62,735 nt of DNA from Bacteroides sp. Marseille-P3684 (GTDB taxonomy: Bacteria > Bacteroidota > Bacteroidia > Bacteroidales > Bacteroidaceae), in contig NZ_LT985808.1 in assembly GCF_900291465.1 (NCBI RefSeq), positions 2,861,803 through 2,924,537 of the forward strand, in the 5' to 3' direction. The translations under genes were made by a program, and so were the position numbers. The notes beneath the pieces are model-generated. The model saw only the letters and a list, made by a program, of their open reading frames with translations. It ran no database searches and was not told the DNA's origin. Positions 8,266 through 16,277 of the stretch are shown here, piece by piece. Positions within the stretch are counted from its first letter, which is position 1, and each line of letters begins with the position of its first letter.

Positions 8266-8802
8266 TTACACCCTCTCGGAAGCATCTTTTTGCAAGACTG
8301 ACTCCAGCCGTCTCCATTCATCTTCAAAATTCGGGGTGAACACTCCCTGTCCCAGGTTGGTACGTATTTCCTCGGCGGTCCAGAAACGTCCGCCATCCAG
8401 TTCTTCACTCGGACGGATTTCTCCCTCATACACCGTACGGAAGCTGTAGACCAGTTCGCGTTCGCGTGTGGACTCAAACACGTAGCGGTAGAGTTGCTCG
8501 GGCACAAATTCCGTGATACCCAGTTCTTCACGTGCTTCACGCCGCAAGGCACGGTCGACATTTTCTCCCAGGTCGACATGCCCTCCGACGGACGTATCCC
8601 AGCGTCCCGGCTGGATGTCTTTCCATAGCGGACGCTTCTGCAGGAAAAGCTCTCCCCGACTGTTCATCACATGCAGATGGACAACCGGATGAAGCTTCAT
8701 GCTTCCATTGTGGCACTCACCGCGTGTGGCGGCATCGAGGATGTTCCCTTCCTCGTCAACAACGGGAAAGAGTTCTTCGTTATTATCATGTGGTGTAGTC
8801 AT
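8266..8802 (-). CDS. NUDIX hydrolase (IDI/YfcD-like)
   Basis: A 178-residue Nudix protein that hydrolyses or isomerises a diphosphate-containing substrate. The Nudix box is intact: GGHVDLGEN, then seven residues, then REAREELGI, at about residues 85-107. The N-terminal LFPVVDEEGNI and KLHPVVHLHV segments resemble the isopentenyl-diphosphate isomerase-like subgroup, whose bacterial members have mostly uncharacterised substrates. Start chosen at the ATG at 8802. The frame continues to a TTG at 8826, but that codon overlaps the promoter -7 box TACCTTTG. Its 3' end was copied with the downstream fimbrillin gene (see 3794-3922). Confidence 0.88.
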   Translation of the reverse strand: MTTPHDNNEELFPVVDEEGNILDAATRGECHNGSMKLHPVVHLHVMNSRGELFLQKRPLWKDIQPGRWDTSVGGHVDLGENVDRALRREAREELGITEFVPEQLYRYVFESTRERELVYSFRTVYEGEIRPSEELDGGRFWTAEEIRTNLGQGVFTPNFEDEWRRLESVLQKDASERV

Positions 8803-8823
8803 AGCAACGGACAATTTTGTCTG

Positions 8824-8831
8824 CAAAGGTA
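8824..8831 (-). promoter_or_regulatory. Promoter -7 box of NUDIX gene
   Basis: TACCTTTG on the minus strand, 21 bases upstream of the ATG at 8802. It matches the Bacteroidetes consensus and rules out the upstream TTG start. Confidence 0.65.
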
Positions 8832-8959
8832 AAGATTTGACCGTAATCTGAAGCTATTTTTAAGAGACAACGTATATCACGGAGTAATTACAGGAATAAA
8901 GAAAAGTAAACAGCACGAACCTATCCGCCACCCATTTCCAACATCCTGTCAAACAGAAA

Positions 8960-9512
8960 GCATATTCAGGCGTTTGCCTGACACTATTTCGGGAATCGCC
9001 TCTTTTCGCTAACTCATACTTTTCAAAATCGGCGCAAACTGGAGAGGGAATGCTAAAACAAATTAACGTTCGCCTCAAGTTAAGCCTTCGTTTTTAGAAA
9101 ACTATACATTTCGTTTTCGAAAAACAGACAAAACGTGCCCGGAACAATATTGTTTCGCGAGCCAAACAATATTGTTTGACGCGTCAAACACATTAGTTTC
9201 ATGCCTCAAACACTATTGTTTCGTGCCCGGAAGTCAAATCTTTGGAAAACGAAAGTAAGAAATTGTGAGTTTCGTTCTCCAGAAGAAGGGCGCTGTCAAC
9301 AAATCGGAAGGTAGCATCCTGCACCAGCATATCAGATATCAGGTGTCAAAAAGGCAACTCCGTACGTCCTCCAAGATGCATGCGAACGGCATCAAACGGA
9401 GATCGGTATCAATGTGAATTTGGCAAATCGCCTGAGAATGCCACGGAATCCACCAATCCGTATTTTGGTGCGAGGGAAGGCACTGTGGAGCGGTTCATTT
9501 GACATTTTGACA
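8960..9512 (+). repeat. Dispersed non-coding element A
   Basis: The NUDIX-ogt gap holds no convincing gene. It contains a 22-bp-period palindrome array (9141-9222) followed by two blocks that recur, inverted, next to glmS. Block 1 (9423-9441, GCAAATCGCCTGAGAATGC) is identical to the reverse complement of 56371-56389. Block 2 (9479-9512) matches 56299-56332 at 32 of 34 positions. Array-to-block and block-to-block distances are nearly equal in the two loci (about 200 and 37-38 bases). On the other side of the array a degenerate inverted block 1 lies at 8960-8977, and CAAACTGGAG near 9033 recurs near 56537. The function is unknown; candidates are a MITE-like element or a regulatory module. Confidence 0.75.
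9141..9222. repeat. Palindrome array 1 (22-bp period, 4 units)
   Basis: Four 16-bp units start at 9141, 9163, 9185 and 9207: GGAACAATATTGTTTC, CAAACAATATTGTTTG, CAAACACATTAGTTTC and CAAACACTATTGTTTC. Six-base spacers (GCGAGC, ACGCGT, ATGCCT) separate them. GTGCCC stands before the first unit and after the last, one full set of periods (88 bp) apart. Unit 2 is a perfect palindrome. No T-run follows, so these do not look like intrinsic terminators. Confidence 0.85.
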
Positions 9513-9529
9513 AATTGGCCCTATCTTCG
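9499..9529 (+). promoter_or_regulatory. Promoter of ogt-like gene
   Basis: TTG at 9499-9501, a 20-base spacer, and TATCTTCG at 9522-9529 fit the Bacteroidetes -33/-7 layout. The -33 element lies inside repeated block 2 of element A. The ATG at 9558 is 28 bases downstream. Confidence 0.5.
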
Positions 9530-9557
9530 TCCGTCAGTTTTTCAAACACTGGAAACA

Positions 9558-9887
9558 ATGAAGGCAGATATTGAATCATTCAGACAAACCGTATACGCCA
9601 TCGTAGCGTCCATACCATCGGGAAAAGTAATGAGCTACGGACAGATAGCCTGGCTGGCAGGAATGCCCCGACATGCCCGGCTCGTGGGACGCATACTGGG
9701 CGAAGTCCCGGCATCGCTCAACCTGCCCTGTCATCGTGTGGTCAACAGTCAGGGACGAACGGCTCCGCACTGGCACGAACAGGCCGACAGGCTGCACGCG
9801 GAAGGGGTCCTCTTCCGCCCGAACGGATGTGTCGACCTGAAACGATGCGGGTGGGACCTGAACACCGAGGTTGGCAACCCCGACTGA
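9558..9887 (+). CDS. ogt: MGMT-family O6-alkylguanine-DNA transferase, single-domain
   Basis: A 110-residue protein of the methylated-DNA-cysteine methyltransferase family, which flips out O6-alkylguanine and takes the alkyl group onto a Cys. The acceptor motif PCHRVV is at residues 57-62 with Cys58 intact, so it is not an alkyltransferase-like protein carrying Trp at that position. The wing helix GKVMSYGQIAWLAGMPRHAR, at residues 23-42, is typical, including the Tyr and the Arg finger region. The N-terminal domain of full-length Ogt/Ada is missing. Start chosen at ATG 9558: the frame continues upstream to 9414, but that part is made of the dispersed repeat and overlaps the promoter. The gene symbol is by family only. 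Confidence 0.85.
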   Translation: MKADIESFRQTVYAIVASIPSGKVMSYGQIAWLAGMPRHARLVGRILGEVPASLNLPCHRVVNSQGRTAPHWHEQADRLHAEGVLFRPNGCVDLKRCGWDLNTEVGNPD

Positions 9888-9957
9888 AACACCTGCAACA
9901 TGACACGGGAAGCGCGGGTTCGTTGTGATTTTATAAGGAAATTCCATCCATTTATCG

Positions 9958-9965
9958 TACCTTTG
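9958..9965 (+). promoter_or_regulatory. Promoter -7 box of DUF3078 gene
   Basis: TACCTTTG, 28 bases upstream of the ATG at 9994. No clear -33 TTG is visible. Confidence 0.6.
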
Positions 9966-9993
9966 CCCATCAAACGTAAACGCATGTGTGATT

Positions 9994-11370
9994 ATGAAAA
10001 TTAGATTACTACTATGGGGGCTTCTACTCTTCTTTGTCTTTGACACTTCGCAAGCCCAACGGTTGAATCCCCGGCAACGATACAACCGGAACTATTTTAA
10101 GAATGTGGTAAAAGCCTATTCGGACTATCTGGATAAAAAGACGGCACAATACTGGCTGCCGGACTCCACCGGACGGGTTTACCAGCCAAACGTCGAAATC
10201 AATCCCATCTATTATCGTCTGTTTACCCCGGTCACCGTCTATCATTCGACGGTGTTGCGCGCCATGAACGGACAGCTCACCGACTCACTGATGGTGGACA
10301 GCACCGAAGAGACGCAGGAAGACGCATTGCTTCCCGTCCGCATGGCACGCATCGAGCAGGATGAAGACATCACACACGCCATGGACAAGGCGTTGGTCTA
10401 CACCTACCTGAATCACCCGACGCTGGTCCGCCAGACGGAAGACAAAGTGAGGTCCCAGCACGTGTTCAAGGAAGGCATCATGCCGGACAGCCCACGCCGT
10501 CAGCGGATGACCGACCTGATCAAGGAACCGAACTGGAACGACCCGGGGGTCAACCAGAACCTGGTCATCCGGAAGCCGAACTTCTGGAAACATTCGGCAA
10601 GCGCCTCCCTGCAATTCACACAGAACTACATATCGAGCAACTGGTACAAAGGTGGTGAGAGCAACAACACGATGCTCTCGGGACTGGACATCAGCCTGAA
10701 CTATGATGACAAGCAACGCATCCAGTTTGACAACCGCCTGGAGTGGAAACTGGGCTTTACCACCTCACGCTCCGACACCGTACACAAATACAAGACCAAT
10801 ACCGACCTGATCCGTCTGACCTCCAAATTCGGCATCAAGGCATTCTCCTCCTGGTACTACACCGTACAGACGGAACTCTCCACCCAGCTCTTCGGCAACT
10901 ACAAGACCAACAGCCACGAAGTGAACTCCAGCTTCCTGGCTCCGGGCTATCTGAAGGTGGACCTCGGTATGGACTTCAAGAAAAACCTGAAGAACCTGAC
11001 ATTCTCAGCTGTCATATCCCCTCTGTCCTACAAACTGACGTATGTGGGTGATGATGATGTCGATGAGACCAAGTTCGGAGTCGAAGAGGGCAAACGTTCC
11101 AAGAACGACCTGGGTTCGAACCTGCAAATCAACTCCAAATGGACCATCCTCTCCAACATCACCTGGGAGACACGTCTCTCCTACTTCACCACCTACGAAC
11201 GTGCGGAAGCCGAATGGGAGAACACCTTCAACTTCCAGCTGAACCGCTACCTGTCGACCAAGCTGTTCGTACATGCACGCTTCGATGACGGGGTGGAACG
11301 GGATGAGGATAACGACAGCTTCTTCCAGTTGAGCGAGCTGCTCAGCTTCGGCTTGAGTTATAGTTTTTAA
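9994..11370 (+). CDS. DUF3078 outer-membrane beta-barrel protein
   Basis: A 458-residue exported protein with signal peptide MKIRLLLWGLLLFFVFDTSQAQ. Residues of about 205-458 contain alternating amphipathic strands and end in LSFGLSYSF, with the C-terminal aromatic residue expected for an outer-membrane barrel. The NFWKHSASASLQFTQNYIS and NWYKGGESNNTMLSGLDISL segments are the DUF3078 hallmark. Members are found across Bacteroidetes, and their role is not established. Start chosen at ATG 9994 rather than the in-frame GTG two codons earlier, which adds no signal-peptide feature. It lies 12 bases upstream of ilvA, so co-transcription is possible. Confidence 0.85.
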   Translation: MKIRLLLWGLLLFFVFDTSQAQRLNPRQRYNRNYFKNVVKAYSDYLDKKTAQYWLPDSTGRVYQPNVEINPIYYRLFTPVTVYHSTVLRAMNGQLTDSLMVDSTEETQEDALLPVRMARIEQDEDITHAMDKALVYTYLNHPTLVRQTEDKVRSQHVFKEGIMPDSPRRQRMTDLIKEPNWNDPGVNQNLVIRKPNFWKHSASASLQFTQNYISSNWYKGGESNNTMLSGLDISLNYDDKQRIQFDNRLEWKLGFTTSRSDTVHKYKTNTDLIRLTSKFGIKAFSSWYYTVQTELSTQLFGNYKTNSHEVNSSFLAPGYLKVDLGMDFKKNLKNLTFSAVISPLSYKLTYVGDDDVDETKFGVEEGKRSKNDLGSNLQINSKWTILSNITWETRLSYFTTYERAEAEWENTFNFQLNRYLSTKLFVHARFDDGVERDEDNDSFFQLSELLSFGLSYSF

Positions 11371-11382
11371 ACCTCATATACA

Positions 11383-12579
11383 ATGTTGACATTAGACAAT
11401 ATTTACAGAGCATCTTATGTATTGAAAGAAGTAATCCGCCGTACCGACCTCATCAAGGCTCCCTCCATCAACCCGGGGAGTGAAATCTACCTGAAGCCTG
11501 AGAACCTGCAGGTGACAGGCTCGTTCAAGGTACGCGGTGCCTACTACAAAATCTCACAACTGACCGACGAAGAAAAGGCAAAGGGCGTCATCGCATGCTC
11601 GGCTGGCAACCATGCACAAGGAGTCGCACTGGCTGCCACACACAGCGGCATCAAGTCGCTCATCTGTCTCCCCGAAGGAGCTCCCATCAGCAAGGTGGAA
11701 GCCACCCGGCACCTGGGTGCAGACATCTGCCTGGTAAAGGGTGTCTACGACGATGCTTACCAACGTGCCATGCAACTGCGCGACGAAATGGGTTACACCT
11801 TCGTACATCCTTTTGACGATGAACTTGTCATCGCCGGACAAGGCACCATCGGTCTGGAACTGCTCGAACAATTGCCTGATGTCGACAATGTGATTGTTCC
11901 TATTGGCGGCGGTGGACTGATCAGTGGAGTCGCCTATGCCATCAAGAGCCTCAACCCCTCGGTGAAAGTGTATGGCGTACAGGCCAGCGGTGCACCGAGC
12001 ATGGTGCAGAGTTTCGAGAAGCACCACATCGAGTGCCTGCCGTCCGTCTCGACCATTGCGGACGGAATCGCCGTGAAGGAGCCGGGCGAACATACCTTTG
12101 ACCTATGTGAAAAGTATGTCGACGGCATCGTCACCGTCAGCGAAGACGAAATCTGTGCAGCCATCCTGGCACTGATGGAACAGCAGAAGCTCATCGCCGA
12201 AGGAGCCGGAGCGGTATCGGTTGCGGCAGCCATGTTCAACAAAGTTCCCGTCGAAGGGAAAAAGACCATTTGCCTGGTGAGCGGCGGAAACATCGACGTG
12301 ACCATCCTGAGCCGGGTCATCAACCGTGGTCTGACAAAGAGCGGCAGGAACTGCGTCCTGACACTGGAACTGATCGACAAGCCGGGACAGCTCATGCGCG
12401 TGGCACAGGTCATCGCCCAGCATGGAGCCAACATCCTGTCGTCGCACCATGAACGAAACGGGGAGAATGCCAACGTCAACGCCTGCACCCTCCGTGTCGT
12501 CATGGAAACACGCAACGCCGAGCACGTGGAGGAAATCCGCAAAGCCCTGCTGGCTGACGGCTTCCGCATCCTCGACTGA
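11383..12579 (+). CDS. ilvA: Threonine ammonia-lyase with ACT domain
   Basis: A 398-residue PLP enzyme converting L-threonine to 2-oxobutanoate and ammonia, the entry step to isoleucine. The PLP lysine is K49 in TGSFKVRGA. The phosphate-binding glycine loop is IGGGGL near residue 175, and the fold-type II signature SAGNHAQGVA is present. A single ACT domain (VLTLELIDKPGQLMRVAQVI, residues of about 327-398) follows. That architecture is the short allosteric form common in Bacteroidales, not the E. coli IlvA with two regulatory domains. Feedback control by isoleucine or valine is probable but not shown by sequence. Confidence 0.93.
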   Translation: MLTLDNIYRASYVLKEVIRRTDLIKAPSINPGSEIYLKPENLQVTGSFKVRGAYYKISQLTDEEKAKGVIACSAGNHAQGVALAATHSGIKSLICLPEGAPISKVEATRHLGADICLVKGVYDDAYQRAMQLRDEMGYTFVHPFDDELVIAGQGTIGLELLEQLPDVDNVIVPIGGGGLISGVAYAIKSLNPSVKVYGVQASGAPSMVQSFEKHHIECLPSVSTIADGIAVKEPGEHTFDLCEKYVDGIVTVSEDEICAAILALMEQQKLIAEGAGAVSVAAAMFNKVPVEGKKTICLVSGGNIDVTILSRVINRGLTKSGRNCVLTLELIDKPGQLMRVAQVIAQHGANILSSHHERNGENANVNACTLRVVMETRNAEHVEEIRKALLADGFRILD

Positions 12580-12654
12580 CGGAAACCGAAGAAGCGGTGC
12601 GTCACGACCGCCCCGAAACCTGCAAACCAAAGAAAAACTCAAAAACCCAACAAT

Positions 12655-14343
12655 ATGGCAGACGATAAAAAAATCATTTTCTCGATGGTAGGCGTAAGCA
12701 AAGCCTTCCAGCAGAACAAACAGGTTTTAAAGAACATCTACCTATCCTTCTTCTACGGAGCCAAAATCGGCATCATCGGTCTGAACGGTTCCGGAAAGTC
12801 CACGTTGCTCAAAATCATTGCCGGACTGGACAAGAGCTACCAGGGCGAAGTGGTCTTCTCACCGGGCTACAGCGTGGGCTACCTGCCCCAGGAACCGCAG
12901 CTGGACAACACGAAGACCGTGAAGGAAGTGGTCATGGAGGGAGTGCAGCCCATCGTGGACGTACTCACGGAGTATGAAGAAATCAACAACAAGTTCGGCT
13001 TGCCGGAGTACTACGAGAACCCGGAAAAGATGGACGCGCTCTTTGCCCGTCAGGCAGAACTGCAGGACAAGATTGATGCCACCGACGCCTGGAACCTCGA
13101 CAGCAAGCTGGAGCGTGCCATGGATGCCCTGCGCTGTCCGCCTGAAGACCAGCCGGTCGCCAACCTCTCAGGAGGAGAGCGTCGCCGTGTCGCCCTGTGC
13201 CGTCTGCTGTTGCAGAAGCCTGACATCCTCCTGCTGGACGAGCCGACCAACCACCTCGATGCCGAATCCATCGACTGGCTCGAGCAGCACCTGCAACAAT
13301 ACGAGGGAACCGTCATCGCCGTGACACACGACCGCTACTTCCTCGACGACGTGGCAGGCTGGATACTGGAGCTCGACCGTGGCGAAGGCATCCCTTGGAA
13401 GGGTAACTACTCCAGCTGGCTGGAACAGAAGACACGGCGCATGGAGCTGGAGGAAAAGACTGCCAGCAAACGCCGCAAGACACTGGAACGCGAGTTGGAA
13501 TGGGTACGCATGGCACCCAAGGCACGTCAGGCGAAGGGAAAAGCCCGTCTGAACTCCTACGACAAGCTCCTCAATGAGGACCAGAAGGAGAAGGAAGAGA
13601 AGCTCGAAATCTTCATTCCCAACGGTCCGCGTCTGGGAAACAAGGTCATCGAAGCCCACGGCGTGCGCAAGGCTTATGGCGACAAGCTGCTGTTCGACAA
13701 CCTGGAGTTCAGCCTTCCGCCTAACGGCATCGTCGGCGTGATTGGTCCGAACGGAGCCGGAAAGACTACCCTATTCCGCCTCATCATGGGACTGGAAACC
13801 CCTGACGCGGGAACGTTCGAAGTGGGAGAAACCGTCAAGCTCGCCTACGTGGACCAGCAACACAAGGACATCGACCCCAACAAGAGCGTCTACCAGGTCA
13901 TCAGCGGAGGCAACGAACTGATACGCATGGGCAACCGTGACGTGAATGCACGTGCCTACCTGTCGCGCTTCAACTTCTCCGGTGCAGACCAGGAAAAGCT
14001 CTGCGGCGTGCTGTCAGGTGGCGAGCGGAACCGCCTCCACCTTGCCATGGCGCTGAAGGAAGAGGGCAACGTGCTCCTGCTCGACGAGCCGACCAATGAC
14101 ATTGACGTGAACACCCTGCGTGCCCTGGAAGAAGGTCTGGAGGAGTTTGCCGGATGTGCGGTAGTCATCAGCCACGACCGCTGGTTCCTCGACCGTATCT
14201 GTACACACATCCTGGCATTTGAGGGCGACTCCAAAGTGTTCTACTTCGAAGGCTCCTATTCCGAATACGAAGAGAACAAGATGAAACGTCTCGGCAAGGA
14301 AGAGCCGAAGCGCATCCGTTACCGCAAACTGATGGAAGACTGA
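12655..14343 (+). CDS. ettA: Energy-dependent translational throttle protein (ABC-F)
   Basis: A 562-residue cytoplasmic ABC-F ATPase with two nucleotide-binding domains and no membrane segments. Walker A motifs are GLNGSGKST (residues 42-50) and GPNGAGKTT (near 365). The ABC signatures are LSGGERRR and LSGGERNR, and both Walker B sites read LLLDEPTN. The length, the short arm insertion and the charged linker around residues 255-325 fit EttA, which binds the ribosomal E site and gates the first peptide bond according to ATP/ADP ratio. It overlaps the next gene by one base, so the two are probably translated from one message. Confidence 0.93.
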   Translation: MADDKKIIFSMVGVSKAFQQNKQVLKNIYLSFFYGAKIGIIGLNGSGKSTLLKIIAGLDKSYQGEVVFSPGYSVGYLPQEPQLDNTKTVKEVVMEGVQPIVDVLTEYEEINNKFGLPEYYENPEKMDALFARQAELQDKIDATDAWNLDSKLERAMDALRCPPEDQPVANLSGGERRRVALCRLLLQKPDILLLDEPTNHLDAESIDWLEQHLQQYEGTVIAVTHDRYFLDDVAGWILELDRGEGIPWKGNYSSWLEQKTRRMELEEKTASKRRKTLERELEWVRMAPKARQAKGKARLNSYDKLLNEDQKEKEEKLEIFIPNGPRLGNKVIEAHGVRKAYGDKLLFDNLEFSLPPNGIVGVIGPNGAGKTTLFRLIMGLETPDAGTFEVGETVKLAYVDQQHKDIDPNKSVYQVISGGNELIRMGNRDVNARAYLSRFNFSGADQEKLCGVLSGGERNRLHLAMALKEEGNVLLLDEPTNDIDVNTLRALEEGLEEFAGCAVVISHDRWFLDRICTHILAFEGDSKVFYFEGSYSEYEENKMKRLGKEEPKRIRYRKLMED

Positions 14344-14594
14344 TGGAAGAAAAGATAACCAAGGAATTTATCGACGGACTTCTGCAATGGGGACAGGAGC
14401 GGCTCGACAAGGGAGACTACCCGAAGGAGACGGTACGGGTCAATGTCTCACACAGCATCCCTGATTGCCACGTCTACATCGATGCCATGGTGCATACGCT
14501 GGCATTGCATTGGGAGAACCCGCTGTTCCGCCCCATGGTGGAGGAGTTCGACGAGTTCCGGCATTTGCTGACGGACCATCCGGCTGCCTCCTGA
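14343..14594 (+). CDS. Small conserved-type hypothetical protein
   Basis: An 83-residue acidic, soluble protein, with no signal peptide or membrane segment. The ATG overlaps the ettA stop codon (TGATG), so translational coupling is likely. EKITKEFIDGLLQWGQERL suggests an N-terminal helix and the middle (ETVRVNVSHSIPDCHVYIDA) a beta segment. I do not recognise the family. A link with EttA or translation rests only on position. Confidence 0.7.
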   Translation: MEEKITKEFIDGLLQWGQERLDKGDYPKETVRVNVSHSIPDCHVYIDAMVHTLALHWENPLFRPMVEEFDEFRHLLTDHPAAS

Positions 14595-14695
14595 CCCGTC
14601 ATACGGCAGAGTAGCCGGAGGGTCCGCAACGGAAGCAACACTTATTGCTCCGACAAGTACGGATTCATGCCGGTACATGTACGGCTTAGACCGAC

Positions 14696-14756
14696 CAAAG
14701 TATTATACTTAGGGGGTCTAAGTATTATACTTTGCCTGCCTAAGTATAATACTTTG
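14696..14756. repeat. Palindrome array 2 (22-bp period, 3 units)
   Basis: Units CAAAGTATTATACTTAG, CTAAGTATTATACTTTG and CTAAGTATAATACTTTG are centred at 14704, 14726 and 14748. They are odd-length palindromes separated by 5-base spacers. The array fills the gap between the convergent DUF/ettA and nhaA genes. Nearby are GTACATGTAC (14673-14682), TCCGTCACTTGGACGGA (14766-14782) and TACATGTA (14784-14791); these are also palindromic but off the 22-bp register. The 257-bp gap holds no gene. Confidence 0.85.
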
Positions 14757-14851
14757 CCTCATCTATCCGTCACTTGGACGGAATACATGTACAGGATAGT
14801 CCGGGCAATACTCCCGGTACTGCATCTGACAAAGGTGTGTCAACAGGAACC

Positions 14852-16207
14852 TCATGTTCCCGCTGACGCACCTTCTTGCTTTGGCAGGACATACCGCAGC
14901 ACGACGTAGCCCAGCACGCCGGCCAGTACGGTGCCGACCAACACGCCAAGCTTTGCCTGGTTGAGCAGGACCTCGTCGGTCTCCCCGAAGGACAAGTTGG
15001 CAATGAAAAGCGAGACGGTGAATCCGATACCGCCCAACAGCGACACACCTGCCACATTCTGCCAGTTCATCCCTTGCGGAAGAGCCGTCACACGGCTGCG
15101 TACGGCCAGCCAGGTGAACAGGTAGATGCCGACGGACTTGCCCAGCACCAGACCGATGACGATGGCATAGGTCACCGGACCTGCAACAGCTCCTTCCGCC
15201 CCCGACAGGGTGATTCCGGCATTGGCAAAGGCAAAGAGCGGCATGATGAGGTAGTTGACCATGCCGTGCATGCGGTCTTCCATGAACTGGAGGGGAGAGA
15301 TGACCCGGTCGGAAGCCGACTCGATGCTCTTCAGGATATCAATCTGATTGGGAGTGAGCAGGATGCTGCTCTTGTCGAAATGGGGGAACTCGGCTACGTT
15401 CTCACGGATGCGCGCGATGTACTTCTTCACATTCAGACATGGTATGGAGGGGATGGTGAAGGCGACCAGTACGCCGGCAATCGTCGCATGTACACCTGAC
15501 TGCAGGAACAGGTACCACACCACGATGCCCGCCCAACAGTAGAACGTCCGCGACATGACCCGCATCCGGTTGGCAACCGCCAGCAACAGCAACACTCCCA
15601 GTGCACCCAGCAAATAAGCCGCATCGAGATGAGAGGTATAGCCGAAAGCAATCACCAGGATACCGCCAATATCGTCGACCACCGCAAAGGCAGTCAGGAA
15701 GATTTTCAGGCTGAGCGGAACACGCTTTCCGAAAAGGCTGAGCACTCCCAGCGAGAAAGCGATGTCCGTTGCCATGGGGATGGCCAGACCGTCGGCTGCC
15801 GGTGTACCCGCCGTCAGGGCAAAATAGAGCAGCACGGGAATCAGCATACCACCCACAGCGGCAATGATGGGCAACAGAGCCTGACGAAGACTGGAGAGCT
15901 CACCCACCAGCACCTCGCGCTTGATTTCCAGTCCGACGGAGAAAAAGAAGACCGCCATCAGGGCGTCATTGATGAACGCCATCAACGTGAGCGGCTCTCC
16001 GTGATGGCTGAACAGGTTGAAACTGCCTACCTGCAACGAGACAGGGTGACTCCAGAAGGCGTGATAGGCATCCGCCCAGGGAGAGTTGGCAACTACCATG
16101 GCAAGCACGGCAACAATCATCAGCACCATACCACCGTTGACGCGGTGTTTCAGGAAACTCAGGAATGAGTAATCGAAAGTTTTCATAATTGGATTGTTCA
16201 TGTTCAT
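14852..16207 (-). CDS. nhaA: Na+/H+ antiporter NhaA
   Basis: A 451-residue inner-membrane antiporter with about 11-12 hydrophobic segments. It exchanges cytoplasmic Na+ for external protons and supports pH and salt tolerance. The paired aspartates of the ion site are visible in FAVVDDIGGILV, and the MATDIAFSLGVLSLFGKRVP segment is the family signature. It is longer than E. coli NhaA, mainly through an insertion of about 55 residues before TM9 (VKKYIARIRENVAEFPHFD to VISPLQFMEDR). The start may instead be MKTFDYSFLS, seven codons in. It is the last gene of the ttcA-DUF486-nhaA run. Confidence 0.93.
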   Translation of the reverse strand: MNMNNPIMKTFDYSFLSFLKHRVNGGMVLMIVAVLAMVVANSPWADAYHAFWSHPVSLQVGSFNLFSHHGEPLTLMAFINDALMAVFFFSVGLEIKREVLVGELSSLRQALLPIIAAVGGMLIPVLLYFALTAGTPAADGLAIPMATDIAFSLGVLSLFGKRVPLSLKIFLTAFAVVDDIGGILVIAFGYTSHLDAAYLLGALGVLLLLAVANRMRVMSRTFYCWAGIVVWYLFLQSGVHATIAGVLVAFTIPSIPCLNVKKYIARIRENVAEFPHFDKSSILLTPNQIDILKSIESASDRVISPLQFMEDRMHGMVNYLIMPLFAFANAGITLSGAEGAVAGPVTYAIVIGLVLGKSVGIYLFTWLAVRSRVTALPQGMNWQNVAGVSLLGGIGFTVSLFIANLSFGETDEVLLNQAKLGVLVGTVLAGVLGYVVLRYVLPKQEGASAGT

Positions 16208-16277
16208 TGTCTTATTTGTTTTGTCAGGTCAGACGTTCAGCGGGGAAGACGGGCAGCTGCCGGAAAGGGTTGCTGCC

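Larger units (their letters stand above)
6402..8394. repeat. 2-kb duplication, copy 2 (probable parent)
   Basis: Matches 1927-3922. In this copy the NUDIX gene is complete and its 3' part continues naturally beyond 8394, so this arrangement (NUDIX followed by fimbrillin) is the likely original. Confidence 0.9.

Noticed and set aside
8860-9078. 72-codon minus-strand frame in the NUDIX-ogt gap
   Set aside because: No ribosome site, odd composition, and it overlaps the degenerate block of the dispersed element.
9141-9222. CRISPR array
   Set aside because: The repeats are only 16 bp with 6-bp spacers, and no cas genes are in the window.
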